This document shows positions 10,801 to 21,696 of a stretch of DNA of 64,000 nucleotides, piece by piece. The DNA is from Torymus aiolomorphi (Eukaryota > Arthropoda > Insecta > Hymenoptera > Torymidae), in assembly GCA_036365515.1 (NCBI GenBank), contig CM070876.1, forward strand, positions 130,999,394 to 131,063,393, read 5' to 3'. The notes below the pieces were generated by a model. That model had not been told where the DNA came from. It was given only the letters and a program-made list of their open reading frames with translations, and made no database searches. Positions within the stretch are counted from its first letter, which is position 1; each line of letters opens with the position of its first letter. Position numbers and translations under genes: made by a program.

Positions 10801-11494
10801 TAGTTCGTAAGTAACTCGCAGTTCTTTTGACTTTTAATGAACCCTTTACGCAATTTAAGATGCGCAGATTTTTTTTAAACTAGTTTTTGACTTTTCTTAA
10901 AAAATTCTAAATTACTTTATTACTTAATAATTAATAATAATTCTAATAATAATTTAAAAAAACGTATTAAAAGCTTTACTCAATTTTTACCGACAGAGTC
11001 GATTCAACGGTTTGAAGCTAATAAAAAAGAAAATACACCGAATTATGCAAAATCAAGAGAACATTGCTCTAAGTTTCACAATATTCTACCTTCCTGCCAA
11101 ATTTCAAGTCAAAATATCAATTCGTTTTTGCATAAACTTTGAACAAAATTTCGAGGTAGATGGAGCGTGATGTCAAAATTTTGTTTTCAGAAGGGTATAA
11201 TATTATGAAACTTAGAGGAATGTTCTCTTGATTTTACATAATGTGCAAAAAAAAATAGATTATTACCTATTATCATATGGGTAGTGTGTAACATCGCCTC
11301 AGAGCGATGGCAATGGCGGCGACACTGTTGGCCTTGCCCGTGTGCGTGTACGCCCAAGCGCATGCGCTGCAGGCTGCAGCACAGCTGCGCGCGCGTCGTC
11401 AAGTCACGTACATCGCGTTGCGGACTGCCGTATATCCTAACCCCAAACGTAAATAACCGAGCGCGTCAACACCCGGTCGTCCTGCCGACGATCG
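10801..11494. other. AT-rich spacer, then a CpG-rich leader before the SF3A3 copy
   Basis: From 10801 to 11280 only AT-rich DNA is seen. From 11284 to 11494 the composition turns GC-rich up to the SF3A3 reading. It may be copied 5' leader of the parent gene, but no coding motif is visible there. Confidence 0.35.
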
Positions 11495-12115
11495 TTCACG
11501 ATAAAGACCCTCCTGGAACAGCAGCGCCGGCTGCACGAGGAGCGCGAACATCTCACCGACGCGATGGTCAAGGAGAAGTTGCACAAAAAACCGAGCCATC
11601 GGGAAACCGTAAACTCGGAGCATCGGCTGAAAATGCTGCTTAATCAGTTTATGGATAGCAGTAGTCTAGAAACCAGGACCTTTCCCTGTTGGAAACAGGT
11701 AGTGCTTTAATCAATGTTGGAGCTCACTTAGATTTGTGTGCTTTCTCATTTTAGGATAGACTGAGTCTGCTTTCATGGCTCTTGGTTTGAAATGCGGTGA
11801 TACTTTGGAAGAAAAAGATCAAAGATTATTGAGCACAAAGGCAGAGGCACTTGGTCCTATTTTATTGGCAAAGAAGAATAAAAGGAAACCAGGCAGGAGT
11901 AAGAATGTAGAACAGCAAAAGGAAGAAGCAAGATTGCTCAAATAGTATCTAATCAGAGAGTAGCCACAAAAGAAAATATACAGAGGAAGCAAGCTAGAAC
12001 TGAAGGCGAACGTGGAGATTCTGATTCTGCGGCAAGTTTAAGTGAATCTAAGGAAAATGATTACAATGAGATGCCCTGTAATCTTAAGAATTTGCCCCTT
12101 GGTTGGGATTCTTTA
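11495..12115 (+). pseudogene. SF3A3: SF3A3 (splicing factor 3A subunit 3) fragment
   Basis: The parent protein is the ~60-kDa subunit of SF3a, which joins U2 snRNP to the branch region during spliceosome assembly. The conserved N-terminus is readable from 11498: LLEQQRRLHEEREHLTDAMV, then KKPSHRETVNSEHRLKMLL. The text then jumps over roughly 180 residues of the normal protein to the middle region (TFPCW, then GAHLDL and MALGLKCGDTLEEKDQRLLS), on to NIQRKQART and finally NLPLGWD near 12100. All of these are landmarks in the usual SF3A3 order. At least four frame changes and several stops (near 11707, 11758 and 11945) break it. The C-terminal matrin-type zinc finger part is absent. After NLPLGWD the frame runs directly into an unrelated gene fragment, making a chimera. 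Confidence 0.85.
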
Positions 12116-12697
12116 AAAATTACAAAACAAGAAGGACATGATCGCATTGGTAATTGGACTACAGAAGTAAAAATGACAAAGGATCTTGATGATGAATTAT
12201 ATTACTATAAAGAAGACCTTTGAGGAGATTACAGAAAAGTAAGTCATTCAAAAATTAATTAAATTATTTATTTCAACCAGAGTACAGTACATAGTTAAGT
12301 TCAAGACGTACCTCATATGTCTGAACCAACTTATACCCTATAAAGGTAGATGTAACTGTAGATTTGATGATTATAAGTTAAACTGAATCTTGAAATAAAT
12401 ATATTTCTATTCATAGAGAGTGTGCTTGACAATACTGTCTCATTGTCAAACTATTTTGAAACTTCAACAAAACACTCATTGTACACTACTTGTATTAAAC
12501 ACTTTCACAAACTTATTAAATGAATGTACTTTATCAAATATGATATACTAAATCTTTACTTTTAAATCTACTTTAGAGTGCCAAAAGTAAAAAACCAATT
12601 GAGAAACGCCGTATAAAGAAATTAGAAATCATAGTATTTACTATTGTGATGACAGCTGTGTTTCCATTGATGCTAGCAGTTAGTTATATGTGTAGAG
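12112..12697 (+). pseudogene. Unrecognised gene fragment, copy 2, with a membrane-segment exon
   Basis: Directly fused to the SF3A3 remnant. The first piece reads KQEGHDRIGNWTTEVKMTKD, then DDELYYYKEDL, an in-frame TGA where copy 1 has Trp, GDYRK and the donor AAAA|GTAAGT at 12239. After a 338-bp intron with a good acceptor (TACTTTAG at 12576), the next exon starts in phase with SAKSKKPIEKRRIKK and a ~23-residue hydrophobic helix (IIVFTIVMTAVFPLMLAVSYM), then a donor at 12698. A basic stretch before a single helix suggests a type of single-pass membrane protein with a cytosolic or nuclear basic N-side. Retained introns show DNA-level duplication. I do not recognise the family. Confidence 0.55.
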
Positions 12698-13334
12698 GTA
12701 TTATAGTTTATGGTTATGGTACCATGTAATAATTTATTCTAAGCAGAATGTTTTAAAACATATTATTATTAATCTAATTCTTTAGTTATTTCTTATTTAA
12801 TATAATTACTTTTCATATTGAATCTAAAAAATTTCTATTATTGTTTTTCTTTCCCGGCAAAAGAGACCATAGAAAATTTTTGATTTTCCTTTTTCTTTTC
12901 TACACGAGTCAGGGTATTCAAATCTAAAATAACAAACATTATTTACTAAACCAAATTTTTTTTTTCCCAGTACGGTTCTTCAGTATCGATTGGAAGTTAT
13001 GAGACTATCAATATGAGCATTATTAACATCACCATCATAAGGCAGGAGACTTATGAGAAAATAGCACCAAATTGGGAACTGCAATTTTGACAAACTCAAC
13101 AACGGCCATGGGTAACCTTGAGTGAAGGGCTTCCTGATATGCACGTCTTGACAGCTTCATCTTCTTCCAGATTGTCCATGGAACATGATCTAGTCTGTAT
13201 TTCTTTTTTTACACTATGGCCACTTTGTGGTCTTTTCTTTGAATAGTTATTATTTCAGTAATTTACTGCTTTCGACCATTGCTATAGCTTCATTTTTTTG
13301 TCTCAAGGTTTTTATTTTGCTTCCAGGAAAAGCA
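12698..13334 (+). pseudogene. Possible third exon of copy 2 and flanking introns
   Basis: A long pyrimidine run ends in CCCAG at 12970, followed by an open reading (YGSSVSIGSYETINMSIINI, then RQETYEKIAPNWEL) broken by TGA, then LSEGLPDMHVLTASSSS. Weak similarity to the text after 8323 supports paralogy with copy 1. The rest is AT-rich intron-like DNA. Confidence 0.3.
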
Positions 13335-13790
13335 GCAACTATAAGAGGCCACCTGTCAGATTTAACAGGTGTACATAATCTTAATGATGATTAAGTGTTG
13401 TTGATAGGTATATAAGTGTATTTTCGAACTTAATCTAAAAGCGTATAAGAATGACAGAAATCTGCTTCTATAATGCATTTCATGCATTTCATGTATTTTT
13501 AAGCTGATTATGAATATTTTTAAGCCGATATATTTTTAAGCAAATATCTTTTTGTATGTAGGTATAATTTAATAAAAGAAAAAATGAAATTATGTAATTT
13601 TCCAGATAAAGTCAACTCCAATGTACATGAGATGTCTGAAATGCATTACTGAAGCGGATATCTATCATTCTTATATTCTTTGGATTAAGTACGAACACAT
13701 CACCTGAAAGTAAATATCGATAACATTGAATGGCCAATCCAACTACTAAATCTGACAGGTGGCTTTCATATTGTAGGAGCCGGATGAATT
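13335..13790. repeat. Foldback repeat 1 (about 140-bp imperfect arms)
   Basis: The left arm, about 13335-13485, carries GCCACCTGTCAGATTTA and TATAAGAATGACAGA. The right arm, about 13620-13782, carries the reverse complement (TAAATCTGACAGGTGGC, ATCATTCTTATATTC). Pairing is roughly 75% with gaps. A ~1-kb-distant second copy exists at 14279-14775. Confidence 0.65.
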
Positions 13791-14278
13791 TTCTTGTCAA
13801 ATTTTGAATTTTGGCCCATTTAGTGTAGTGTAGTGTGAATGTGAGTGTATCTGAAAGTTCTGTACATCCATAGTTTGCCCTGCTGTAACAGCTATGTTCA
13901 CAAAATGAAAGGAATCCAATATTTAATTTAAGATTGCATGGTTGAGCAATAAATCTGAGTGCATGTAAAGATTGTGAAAAAGTTATTTTAATCTTTAAAA
14001 TTCAGTTTCATTGCAGTAATTAGTGAATAATTAATGAATATTAATTGATTTTTACAGGCTATAGTCAACTTTTCATAATTCTGACAGGTACCTAGATTTA
14101 TATTCAATCATACTCTCTTAAAGAAAAAATTATCATATTACAAGCAGGCCTTTAAATCTATAGATCTTTCGGACAGATTCACACTATACGGAACCTCAGA
14201 TTTCATAAGAGAAAACATATTTAATTAAATAGGCTGAAATTTACATCTTGAAAAGACGAATTAATCCCGCTCCTTTAA
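13791..14278. other. AT-rich spacer between the two foldback repeats
   Basis: No gene or RNA is visible. The part just after 13791 (to about 13960) resembles 14790-14940, so the whole ~1-kb segment appears to have been duplicated in tandem. Confidence 0.4.
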
Positions 14279-14775
14279 TATAAAAGCCACCTGTCAGATG
14301 TTGCAGGTGTACTCATCATTAAGTGTTGTCGATGTTTATTTTGAGGTGATGTGTTTTAGTGCTTAATCCAAAAGAATATAAGAATGATAGAACTCTGCTT
14401 CTATAATGTATATCAGTTATCGCTTGTATTTCTTAGCTGATTTTATCTTTCTGTAAGTAGGTATAATATAATTAAAAAAAAATTAAATTATGCAATTTTC
14501 CGGATTTAGCTAAGACACTGCTTGTGTATTTTTTAGAACTGTCAAAAATGAAATATTAGATATTTTCATTTTTTTTATTAAATTATATGTACTTTCAGAA
14601 AGTTAAAGTCAACTCCAAAGTACATGAGATGTCTGAGATGCATTACTGAAGCGGATATCTATCATTCTTATATTCTTTGGATTAAGTACGAACACATCAC
14701 CTGAAAGTAAATATCGATAACATTGAATGGCCAATCCAACTACTAAATCTGGCAGGTGGCTTTTATATTGTAGGA
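14279..14775. repeat. Foldback repeat 2 (copy of repeat 1)
   Basis: The left arm, 14279-14425 (AAGCCACCTGTCAGATG ... TATAAGAATGATAGA), faces the right arm 14620-14775. The right arm is nearly identical to 13620-13782, including the shared GTACATGAGATGTCTGA. An open frame on the minus strand in both copies is accidental. The second copy has a better paired middle (GGTGATGTGTT with AACACATCACC). Confidence 0.65.
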
Positions 14776-15000
14776 GCCGGATGAATTTTCTTGTCAAGTT
14801 TTGAATTTTGGCTCTTATCGTGTAGTGTACTGTGAGTCTGTCCGAAATATCTATAAGTCTGCTGTAACAGCTATGTTGACAAGATGCAAGGCATAGAATA
14901 TTTAATTTAAGGGGACATGGTTGAGCCATAAATCTGAGATCATGTAAAAATTATGAAAAATTTATATTAATCTGTAAAAGTCAGTTTGATTGATTGACTT

Positions 15001-15534
15001 TTAAGGGGGTGCCATGCTCAATTTTTACATCGATAAAAATAGGATCCGGCTTTACTCCAAAAATTTTAGATTTAAATTCTTAATTTTTATCCACATATTT
15101 GTAACAAGCAATTTTATTTTTGAAATACCGTTTTAATACTTTTATAATGATTGTAAGATTCTGTTTTTATTAATTTGTGAATTTGAACAAAGGTGTTATA
15201 TTTAATTAAATGTTATCAGTTTTTAATTTGTAATAACAAATAATTTCGTCTTTTTCAGTTAAAATCTAGAATATTGTCTAACAACATCAGTAAACTTCTG
15301 CAATAAACATGGCAAAATACTCAAGAGATTTGAAAAGACTAAACACACATAGGAAATTATAGATTTTTGTTTCCAGTGTGCAAACCAAGCTACTGCCTGC
15401 CAACACAATAGGATACCTACGCACAGTTTCCAACTGACATAATGAATGCTGCGATAATAGTTTGCAAGTTAATCTTTTTTTAAATTTCCGAAAATCGCGT
15501 TTTTTTCGACTTCTAGAGTGGCGTTACCCCTTAA
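15001..15534. mobile_element. TTAA-bounded non-autonomous element
   Basis: The segment is bounded by TTAA at 15001-15004 and 15531-15534. The ends are inverted: TTAAGGGGGTGCCATGC on the left, and TTAAGGGGTAACGCCACTC as read inward from the right. TTAA duplication with short inverted ends is the piggyBac signature. The interior is AT-rich and non-coding, so it would be a MITE. The inverted match is short and imperfect. Confidence 0.5.
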
Positions 15535-16024
15535 GGTGGTTCTGCTCGACTCCCTAGTCAAAATAATTGCTAAATGATGAAGTTACCTAAAATAAAAAAA
15601 AACCATAGTTGTAATGTGATTTATTTATTATAAAGTGTATTTAACATGACCAAGATAACTTTTTTCACAAAATGTCGATATTGTTGAAATGAGATGTTGT
15701 CACTACAAACAATTATTGATAAATCACCGGAATTTTTTTTGTTTCTATGCTAATTTTAGATTTATGATGGAAACCCTTCATGAGTCTCTATATATTACTC
15801 CAAAAATAATAAAAAATGTTTGTAGCGATAATATCTAGTTTCCAAAATATCGCCATTTTATAAGAAGTTACTTTAGTCATGTTAAATACACTTTATTTAT
15901 AATACATTGACTATCTCTATCATTTGAATTAAATAAATCACATTACAACTGTTTTTTTTTAACTTTAGCTAACTTCTATATTTAGCACTGCTTTGACTAG
16001 AGAGTCCGAGGAGAACCACCTTAA
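15531..16024. mobile_element. TTAA-bounded MITE with long inverted repeats
   Basis: The 494-bp element starts TTAAGGTGGTTCTGCTCGAC and ends with the matching GAGGAGAACCACCTTAA. The arms pair for over 130 bp, including CACATTACAACT with AGTTGTAATGTG, and GTGTATTTAACATGA with TCATGTTAAATACAC. TTAA flanks suggest piggyBac-type mobilisation. It shares the left TTAA with the element at 15001. Related text (AGTCATGTTAAATACACTAT) occurs at about 42813, so it belongs to a dispersed family. No coding capacity. Confidence 0.75.
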
Positions 16025-16209
16025 TAAAAAAAAAACAATTTTTTTGTGGCCCAGTTAATTTAAAGAAGAAGCAAAACAAATTTAAAATTTTTGTACAAAT
16101 AATTGTATGAGTAAATTCATAACTAATAAAATGCAAAACTTTCAGGTTTTACGTCTGGCTACCTGTGGTCCGACAGCAGATTTCCCATGGATCCGCAGTT
16201 CCTTAATCT

Positions 16210-16650
16210 ACTTCAATCGCTTTATGCATCAACCGCATGATAAGGAGTATCCAGATCTCTGCCAGCTGCCGATTTATCACCGGCAATATTTATACCTACG
16301 TTGGCAGCATACTGATCGCCCGGAACTCCTTCAAATTCTATTCGATTTATAATTCGAAGTATATGAATCTTTATCAGAATCAAAGGCTTGGTCCGGATAT
16401 ATCGCCGCACATATCCGCGATGGCCGACGCGGCATATCACTGCGTGCTCAAGAAGAAGAAGAATCAGTGCATTGTGATAAGTGGCGAGAGCGGTTCCGGT
16501 AAGACCGAGTCAACGAATTTTCTGCCCCATCATCTCTCCACCCTGAGCCAGAAGGGCTCGCCCGCTTGCGAGATCAAGCAACGATTCTCAGCGCCGGACC
16601 TGTGCTCGACGACTTTGGTAACGCGAAAACTGTACACAAAAGATGAGACT
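16210..16650 (+). pseudogene. Myosin motor-domain fragment, class IX-like
   Basis: This is about 130 codons of the myosin head. It reads [13 protein letters not shown], then [20 protein letters not shown] and the ATP-binding P-loop [10 protein letters not shown] (P-loop at 16483-16506), then [11 protein letters not shown]. The 'LSQKG' after the P-loop is typical of class IX myosins, motor proteins with a RhoGAP tail. After a one-base slip near 16575 the next motif, [17 protein letters not shown], continues in another frame to about 16645 and then stops. Upstream of 16270 the reading degenerates. There are no introns within the piece. The remaining motor, IQ, C1 and RhoGAP regions are absent, so it is a dead fragment. 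Confidence 0.85.
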
Positions 16651-16683
16651 ACTTTGCTTGTATATTCAAGTGGTCTTAGTGTT

Positions 16684-17245
16684 ATCAAGAGGACTGCCAA
16701 TCAAGAGAACTGTAAGCAAGAGGACTGTCAATCAAGAGGACTGTAAGCAAGAGCACTGTCAATCAAGAGGACTGTAAGCAAGAGGACTGCCAATCAAGAG
16801 GACTGTAAGCAAGAAGACTGTCAATCAAGAGGACTGTAAGCAAGGGGCTGTCAATCCAGAGGACTGCCAATCAAGAGGATTGTAAATCAAGAGGATTTTG
16901 CCAATCAAGAGGATTTTACCAATTAAGAGGATTGTAAATCAAAAGGACTTTGGCAATCAAGACGATTTTATCAATCAAAAGGACTTTGCCAATCAAGATG
17001 ATTTTATCAATCAAAAGGATTGTAAATCAAGAGGACTTTGACAACCAAGAGGATTTTTTCGTTTAAGAGGATTTTATCAATCAAAAGTTTGTTTCGATCA
17101 AGAGGATATTTTTAATCAAAAGAATTTTTTAATCAAGAAAACATTTTCAATCAAGAGGATTTTATTAATCAAGAGGATTTTTTCATAATTTTTTAATTAA
17201 GAGAAGTATATAAACCAAGAGGATTATTTTAGTCAAGAGGATATA
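16684..17245. repeat. Minisatellite, ~15-16-bp unit (CAATCAAGAGGACTGT and variants)
   Basis: About 35 head-to-tail units begin right after the myosin fragment. The first half alternates CAATCAAGAGGACTG and TAAGCAAGAGGACTG; the second half drifts to CAATCAAGAGGATTTTA. The gradual drift marks unequal exchange or slippage. It is not a CRISPR array: there are no unique spacers. Confidence 0.85.
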
Positions 17246-17564
17246 GTAGATCATGTAAAAAAAATTTCAAGAATAACAGGAATTAATTCTCAGCTCGGCT
17301 TCTCACATTAGTAGGCAATTAGTTTCAGTCCTGAGGGAGCTCTTTCTAAGCATCTGGAATTGCCTCGGTAATCAAACGTTCTTCTACGTATTTTTAGGCG
17401 CAGAATTTGGATTTGTCTTTAAGTTAAAAATATAGCAAATATGCTATATTCATTAATAAGTAATTTAAGATGTACTAATTATTGTCTTATTCTTTTTAGA
17501 AATGTCTTTACATTAGTATATTTTTTAATTCTAGGCGGTGAGTAACTAGATTGTCATCATAAAG

Positions 17565-19475
17565 ATGACAAGATCGCTGGTTATACAGTTTGTACAGCGG
17601 CTCAAATCAAAACATGAAGATGTCAGGAATAAGGCAGCTCGCGAGCTCTGTCTTTATGTCAAGACAGAGTTACGCGAAGTCACGCAAGAAGAAATCACAG
17701 CCTTCATGGATCAATTCAATCACCACATATTTGAAATGATATCCGGCTCAGATATAAATGAGAAGAAGGGAGGAATACTGGCAATTGTCTGCCTTATTGG
17801 AGCAGACGAAGGAAACATCAATACTCGCACTATAAGATTTGCCAATTACCTCCGATGATGTTGGAGTTATGGAAATAGCTGCCAAGACAGTTGGGAAGTT
17901 AGCTCTGGTATATGCTACCTTTACTGCAGAATATGTGGAATTTGAAGTCAAGAGAGCTTTTGAGTGGCTCAGCGGTGACAGACATGAAAACAAACGACAC
18001 GCATCTGTCCTTGTTGTCAAGGAACTTGCAGTTTCCATGCCTACATACTTCTTCCAACAGGTTACACAGTTCTTCGAGCTCATATTCAATGCTGTACGAG
18101 ATTCTAAGCCCGTGATCAGAGAAGGAGCAGTCGAGGCTCTCAGGGCAGCTCTAGTGGTGACGGCCCAGGGCGAGACTGCCAAGCAGATGCACAAATCCCA
18201 GTGGTACAAACAATGCTACGACGAGATAGTGGCTGGCTTAGTCGTGAGAAGGATTTTAACCGAGACAAACGTATTCACGTATCGCTTCTAGTCTCTGAAT
18301 GAGCTGCTATGTTGCAGTAATCTCCAATGGGAACGACTTTACGAGGATCTAATGGATCGACTAAACTGCTCCTCGCAAACGAACGAAAACGATATTCTAT
18401 CGTTGATGCCCAGATTGAGGACGAGCCTCGTATCGAAATGGTCGCATCACAGAACGCATCGAGTGTCCAACATAGCCTCTATCCGATTCATGAGGCAGCC
18501 GTCTGTCGCAGTCTCATGCTCGAGAAGCTCGACGACATCAACAGCGACGTGATCAACCAACGACACAGTCGCAATGGGCACATCCAAAATGCCCTCATGA
18601 CGTTACTGCTCCGACTTGGCGCCTTCAACAAAGAAAAGTTTGTTGCCGACAATCTACGCGAGGTTCTAAACTATCTGCTGTTGAGCTTGCGGTGCAGAGA
18701 AAAGGACAGAGCAGCGGCATTCACAACTATCGGATTGATCGCCGTTGCCGTAGACGAAGCAATCAAACCCTATCTGCCAAAGATCATGGAGGTGATAAAA
18801 AGCTCGCTGCCGTCCAAAGAAACCCCGAACAAGAAGAGGAGCTCAATACTCGAGCCCGCCGTCTTTCTCTGCATCACTCTGCTCGGCCATGCGGTAAAGC
18901 AAACAATAACACCGCGACCTACTAGAACCCATGCTGGCAACCGGACTTTCGCCCATACTAACGACGTCCCTACGAGAGCTGGCCCACAGCGTACCGTCTC
19001 TGAACCCGGACATATCGCAGGGTCTCCTACGCATGCTCTCACAGGTGCTGATGTACAAATCTTTACGTCACTCAGGCGCTCCGTGGACAGCTGCCAGTCC
19101 AGTCTCTGCTCCGCCGACGGAAATCGGCACCTTCAATTTCAACGGCAATTCTCTGCTCCAGTTTGTACGACGCTGCGCTGATTAGTTTCTTACCTGGGAA
19201 GAGCCAGAAGTACGGCTCGAGGCTGTCAAGATCTGTTCGCGGTTGCTGCGACTTACTCTCGGCCAGCCTGGACCCACTGTTACCATCACAATGTCCAATG
19301 TGCTAGGCAAGCTTCTCGTCGTCGGTATTACAGATACCGATCTAGACGTGCGATACTGGGTGCTGGCTTCGCTCGATGAACCTTTCGATATACATCTCAC
19401 CCAGACGGACAATCTGTCGTGCCTTTTTATCGCTATGAACGATGAAGTTTTCGAGATACGTGAATTGGGTACGGA
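17565..19475 (+). pseudogene. TOR: TOR kinase N-terminal HEAT-repeat region, truncated copy
   Basis: The text follows target-of-rapamycin from near its N-terminus: QEEITAFMDQFNHHIFEMIS, KKGGILAIVCLIGAD, FTAEYVEFEVKRAFEWLSGD, YFFQQVTQFFE, later FVADNLREVLNYLLLSLRCR, then LMYKSLRHSG, LLVVGITDTDLDVRYWVLAS and NDEVFEIREL. That is roughly the first 700 of about 2,450 residues, the HEAT solenoid that in the live kinase binds Raptor or Rictor. The FAT, FRB and kinase domains are missing. The reading changes frame near 17850, 18230, 18320-18420 and 18920, with stops at 18289 and 19183. No introns interrupt it, which suggests a reverse-transcribed or cDNA-like origin, but no poly(A) is seen. The match ends at EIREL, just before a GT, which may be an old exon border. 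Confidence 0.9.
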
Positions 19476-19756
19476 AACCATTATTTTTTGTCTGTTTATT
19501 TATTTACCATGTTAAATGGACTCTTGTAATAAAGAATTTTTCGATTTTTCGAACAGAAACTGGAATATAGAAGATCCGCTCTTGATAAATACAATATTAG
19601 AATATTGAATTTTAAACATATTTATTACTTTTGAATAGTAAAACTATTTTTAGTAGTTATTATTACACTGTAAATAATGTCGAATGACTGTCGATGGACA
19701 TACAAGTAGGATGAAAAGTATTTGACTGGCGTAATAGTTTTTATACCACTCTAATC
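19476..19756. other. AT-rich spacer
   Basis: Nothing recognisable lies between the TOR fragment and the A-rich minisatellite. Confidence 0.4.
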
Positions 19757-19980
19757 TCAAAATCAAAACAGAATAGAAAAGAAAAAAGAATACGAAAAAA
19801 AAACAGAATAGAAAAGAAAAAGGAATACGAAAAAAAAACAGAATGGAAAAGAAAAAAGAATACGAAAACGAAAAAGAAAACGAAAAGTAATGTAGGTATT
19901 ACTAAGAAAAAAGAATACGAAAAAAAAAACAGAATAGAAAAGAAAAAAGAATACGAAAAAGAAAACGAAAATTAATATAG
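19757..19980. repeat. A-rich minisatellite, ~34-bp unit
   Basis: The unit AACAGAATAGAAAAGAAAAA plus AGAATACGAAAA recurs about six times, with a GTAATGTAGGTATTACTAA segment near 19890 and again near 19970. Confidence 0.8.
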
Positions 19981-21696
19981 GTATTACTAATATTAACATA
20001 TTACATTCTCATAAAACATGACGAATGAGTAGTTGCATGTGTATAATTATGTAGTTAGTGCATGCATTGTTTATTTAACTTAGTACATTTGTGGACTAGC
20101 AAAAATTGATAATATTCAAAATGTATTAAAATAATGCTTATAATTTTATAATGCATAATGTGATTATATTGCAAATGAAAGAATACACTATAAAAGAAAA
20201 AGAAAATTTTTTGCGACAATAACAATATCTAAAATGAATATAATATAATTAACAACGAATATTTAAAATGAGCATAATCTAAATGCTAAAATGAATAGCT
20301 AGCATATGACCGGTATCTAAAATTGATACTTTAGATACTACAATGTCATAATATATGATGAACGAGTATGAGTAGTATAAAAGTAGTGTGTAATTATGTA
20401 GTTACTGCATGCATTGTAGTTGATTTAATTTAGTATTTATATACAAAAAATGACAATATTTTTCAGAGTTACACTTTTATAATACGTAAAATAATTTATT
20501 ATACTAAAAACAAAATATTTTTAGTATAATAAATATGACAGGGTGACTATACCAGTATTGGAACAATCACCAGTGAATGAACATTTTCTTTATATATATG
20601 AAAATATCAAGCTTTCTAATTATTGTTTATCTAACATGACGATAATTTTCGAATCCTTGAAAATTTTTATTTCATTGTATATAAAGATTCTGCACAAAAG
20701 AAATTATCTTGTTAAGAATAAAATCATAAAATCGCCGCTATTAAGTGTTCCTTCACTGGCGCTGTATTCCTTCACTGGTGACACTTATTTAGATACTAAG
20801 ATTGCGTGTTCTTTTATTGGTGTTCCTTATTCGTTCCTTCACTGGTGCAGTCACTCTACAAATTATTAAAAAAAATAGTATATGCTTGACATCTAAAAGT
20901 GTCATCTAAAAGCTTTATAGCTCAGCATGTTATATTCTCATACCATGATGATTTCACATCATAATTTACAAATCATTATTTTATATGATATATAATTTAC
21001 AAATCATTATTTTATATGATATATAATTTACAAATCATGATTTATTATATATATAATACGCTTGAGCGTTTAAAATATATCATTTATTATTCTAAATTAC
21101 AATGTGATCAATATAATTGTAATTTGTTTTTAACTAGCAAGTTCAGGCGTGCTGCGCACGCTCTCCTTTACCTTCATTATACCTACACAATTAATATTGG
21201 AATATTATGAATTTAAAATTTATTTGACTTTTTTACATCACGCGCAAATTTATCCAATATTTTTTATTGAAACTTGGATTATATTTATTTTAGTTTCCTA
21301 GGAATTTTAGCGCGCTACGCGCGTAGAGGCCCTAATTTGGGTCGACCAATCATATTTTTTGATCGGCAATATGGCTGCCTCCTCAAACCCATCTCCCTTT
21401 TTAATATAGGAGGAATTTCTACAATACAAAAATTTGAAGGTTCGAACTTTAACTGTTATCAAAACAGTATTCATAATCCTTCATTGCTAACTACAGATAA
21501 AATTTGAATACTTTTTTCTTATACAAAACAAAATTTTAAGTCATTAATAATATTTATGACTTATATTTTTAGTTTAAATATTTCATAATTCCAAACTTTT
21601 TATTGGTTTTATTTGGACCAATCAGCTTGTTTTTCTTATTTTAAAATAAATATTTCGATGCTATTTTGATTTAGTTATATTTTTAAAAATATAAAT
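19981..21696. other. AT-rich repeats, no gene
   Basis: A ~90-bp block with ATTATGTAGTTAGTGCATGC at about 20045 recurs near 20391 (spacing about 350 bp). At 20746-20845 the words TTCCTTCACTGG(C/T)G repeat three times. At 20949-21046 a ~38-bp unit (ATATAATTTACAAATCAT...) is in tandem. Short GC palindromes (GCGCTACGCGC) occur at about 21311. Confidence 0.45.
20949..21046. repeat. Short tandem repeat, ~38-bp unit, three copies
   Basis: Units share AATTTACAAATCATTATTTT followed by ATATGATATAT. Confidence 0.75.

Noticed and set aside
11284..11643. Plus-strand frame of 119 codons over the SF3A3 start
   Set aside because: It is out of frame with the recognisable SF3A3 text and has no motif of its own.
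16684..17245. Repeats with short variable stretches, considered as CRISPR-like
   Set aside because: There is no constant repeat plus unique spacer structure; the units drift gradually, as in a minisatellite.
17522..19515. Reading the TOR segment as a live exon of the host TOR gene
   Set aside because: Multiple frame changes and stops within the conserved text and absence of all downstream domains argue for a pseudogene.
19763..19999. Phe-rich minus-strand frame, considered as a membrane protein
   Set aside because: It is the antisense reading of an A-rich minisatellite.
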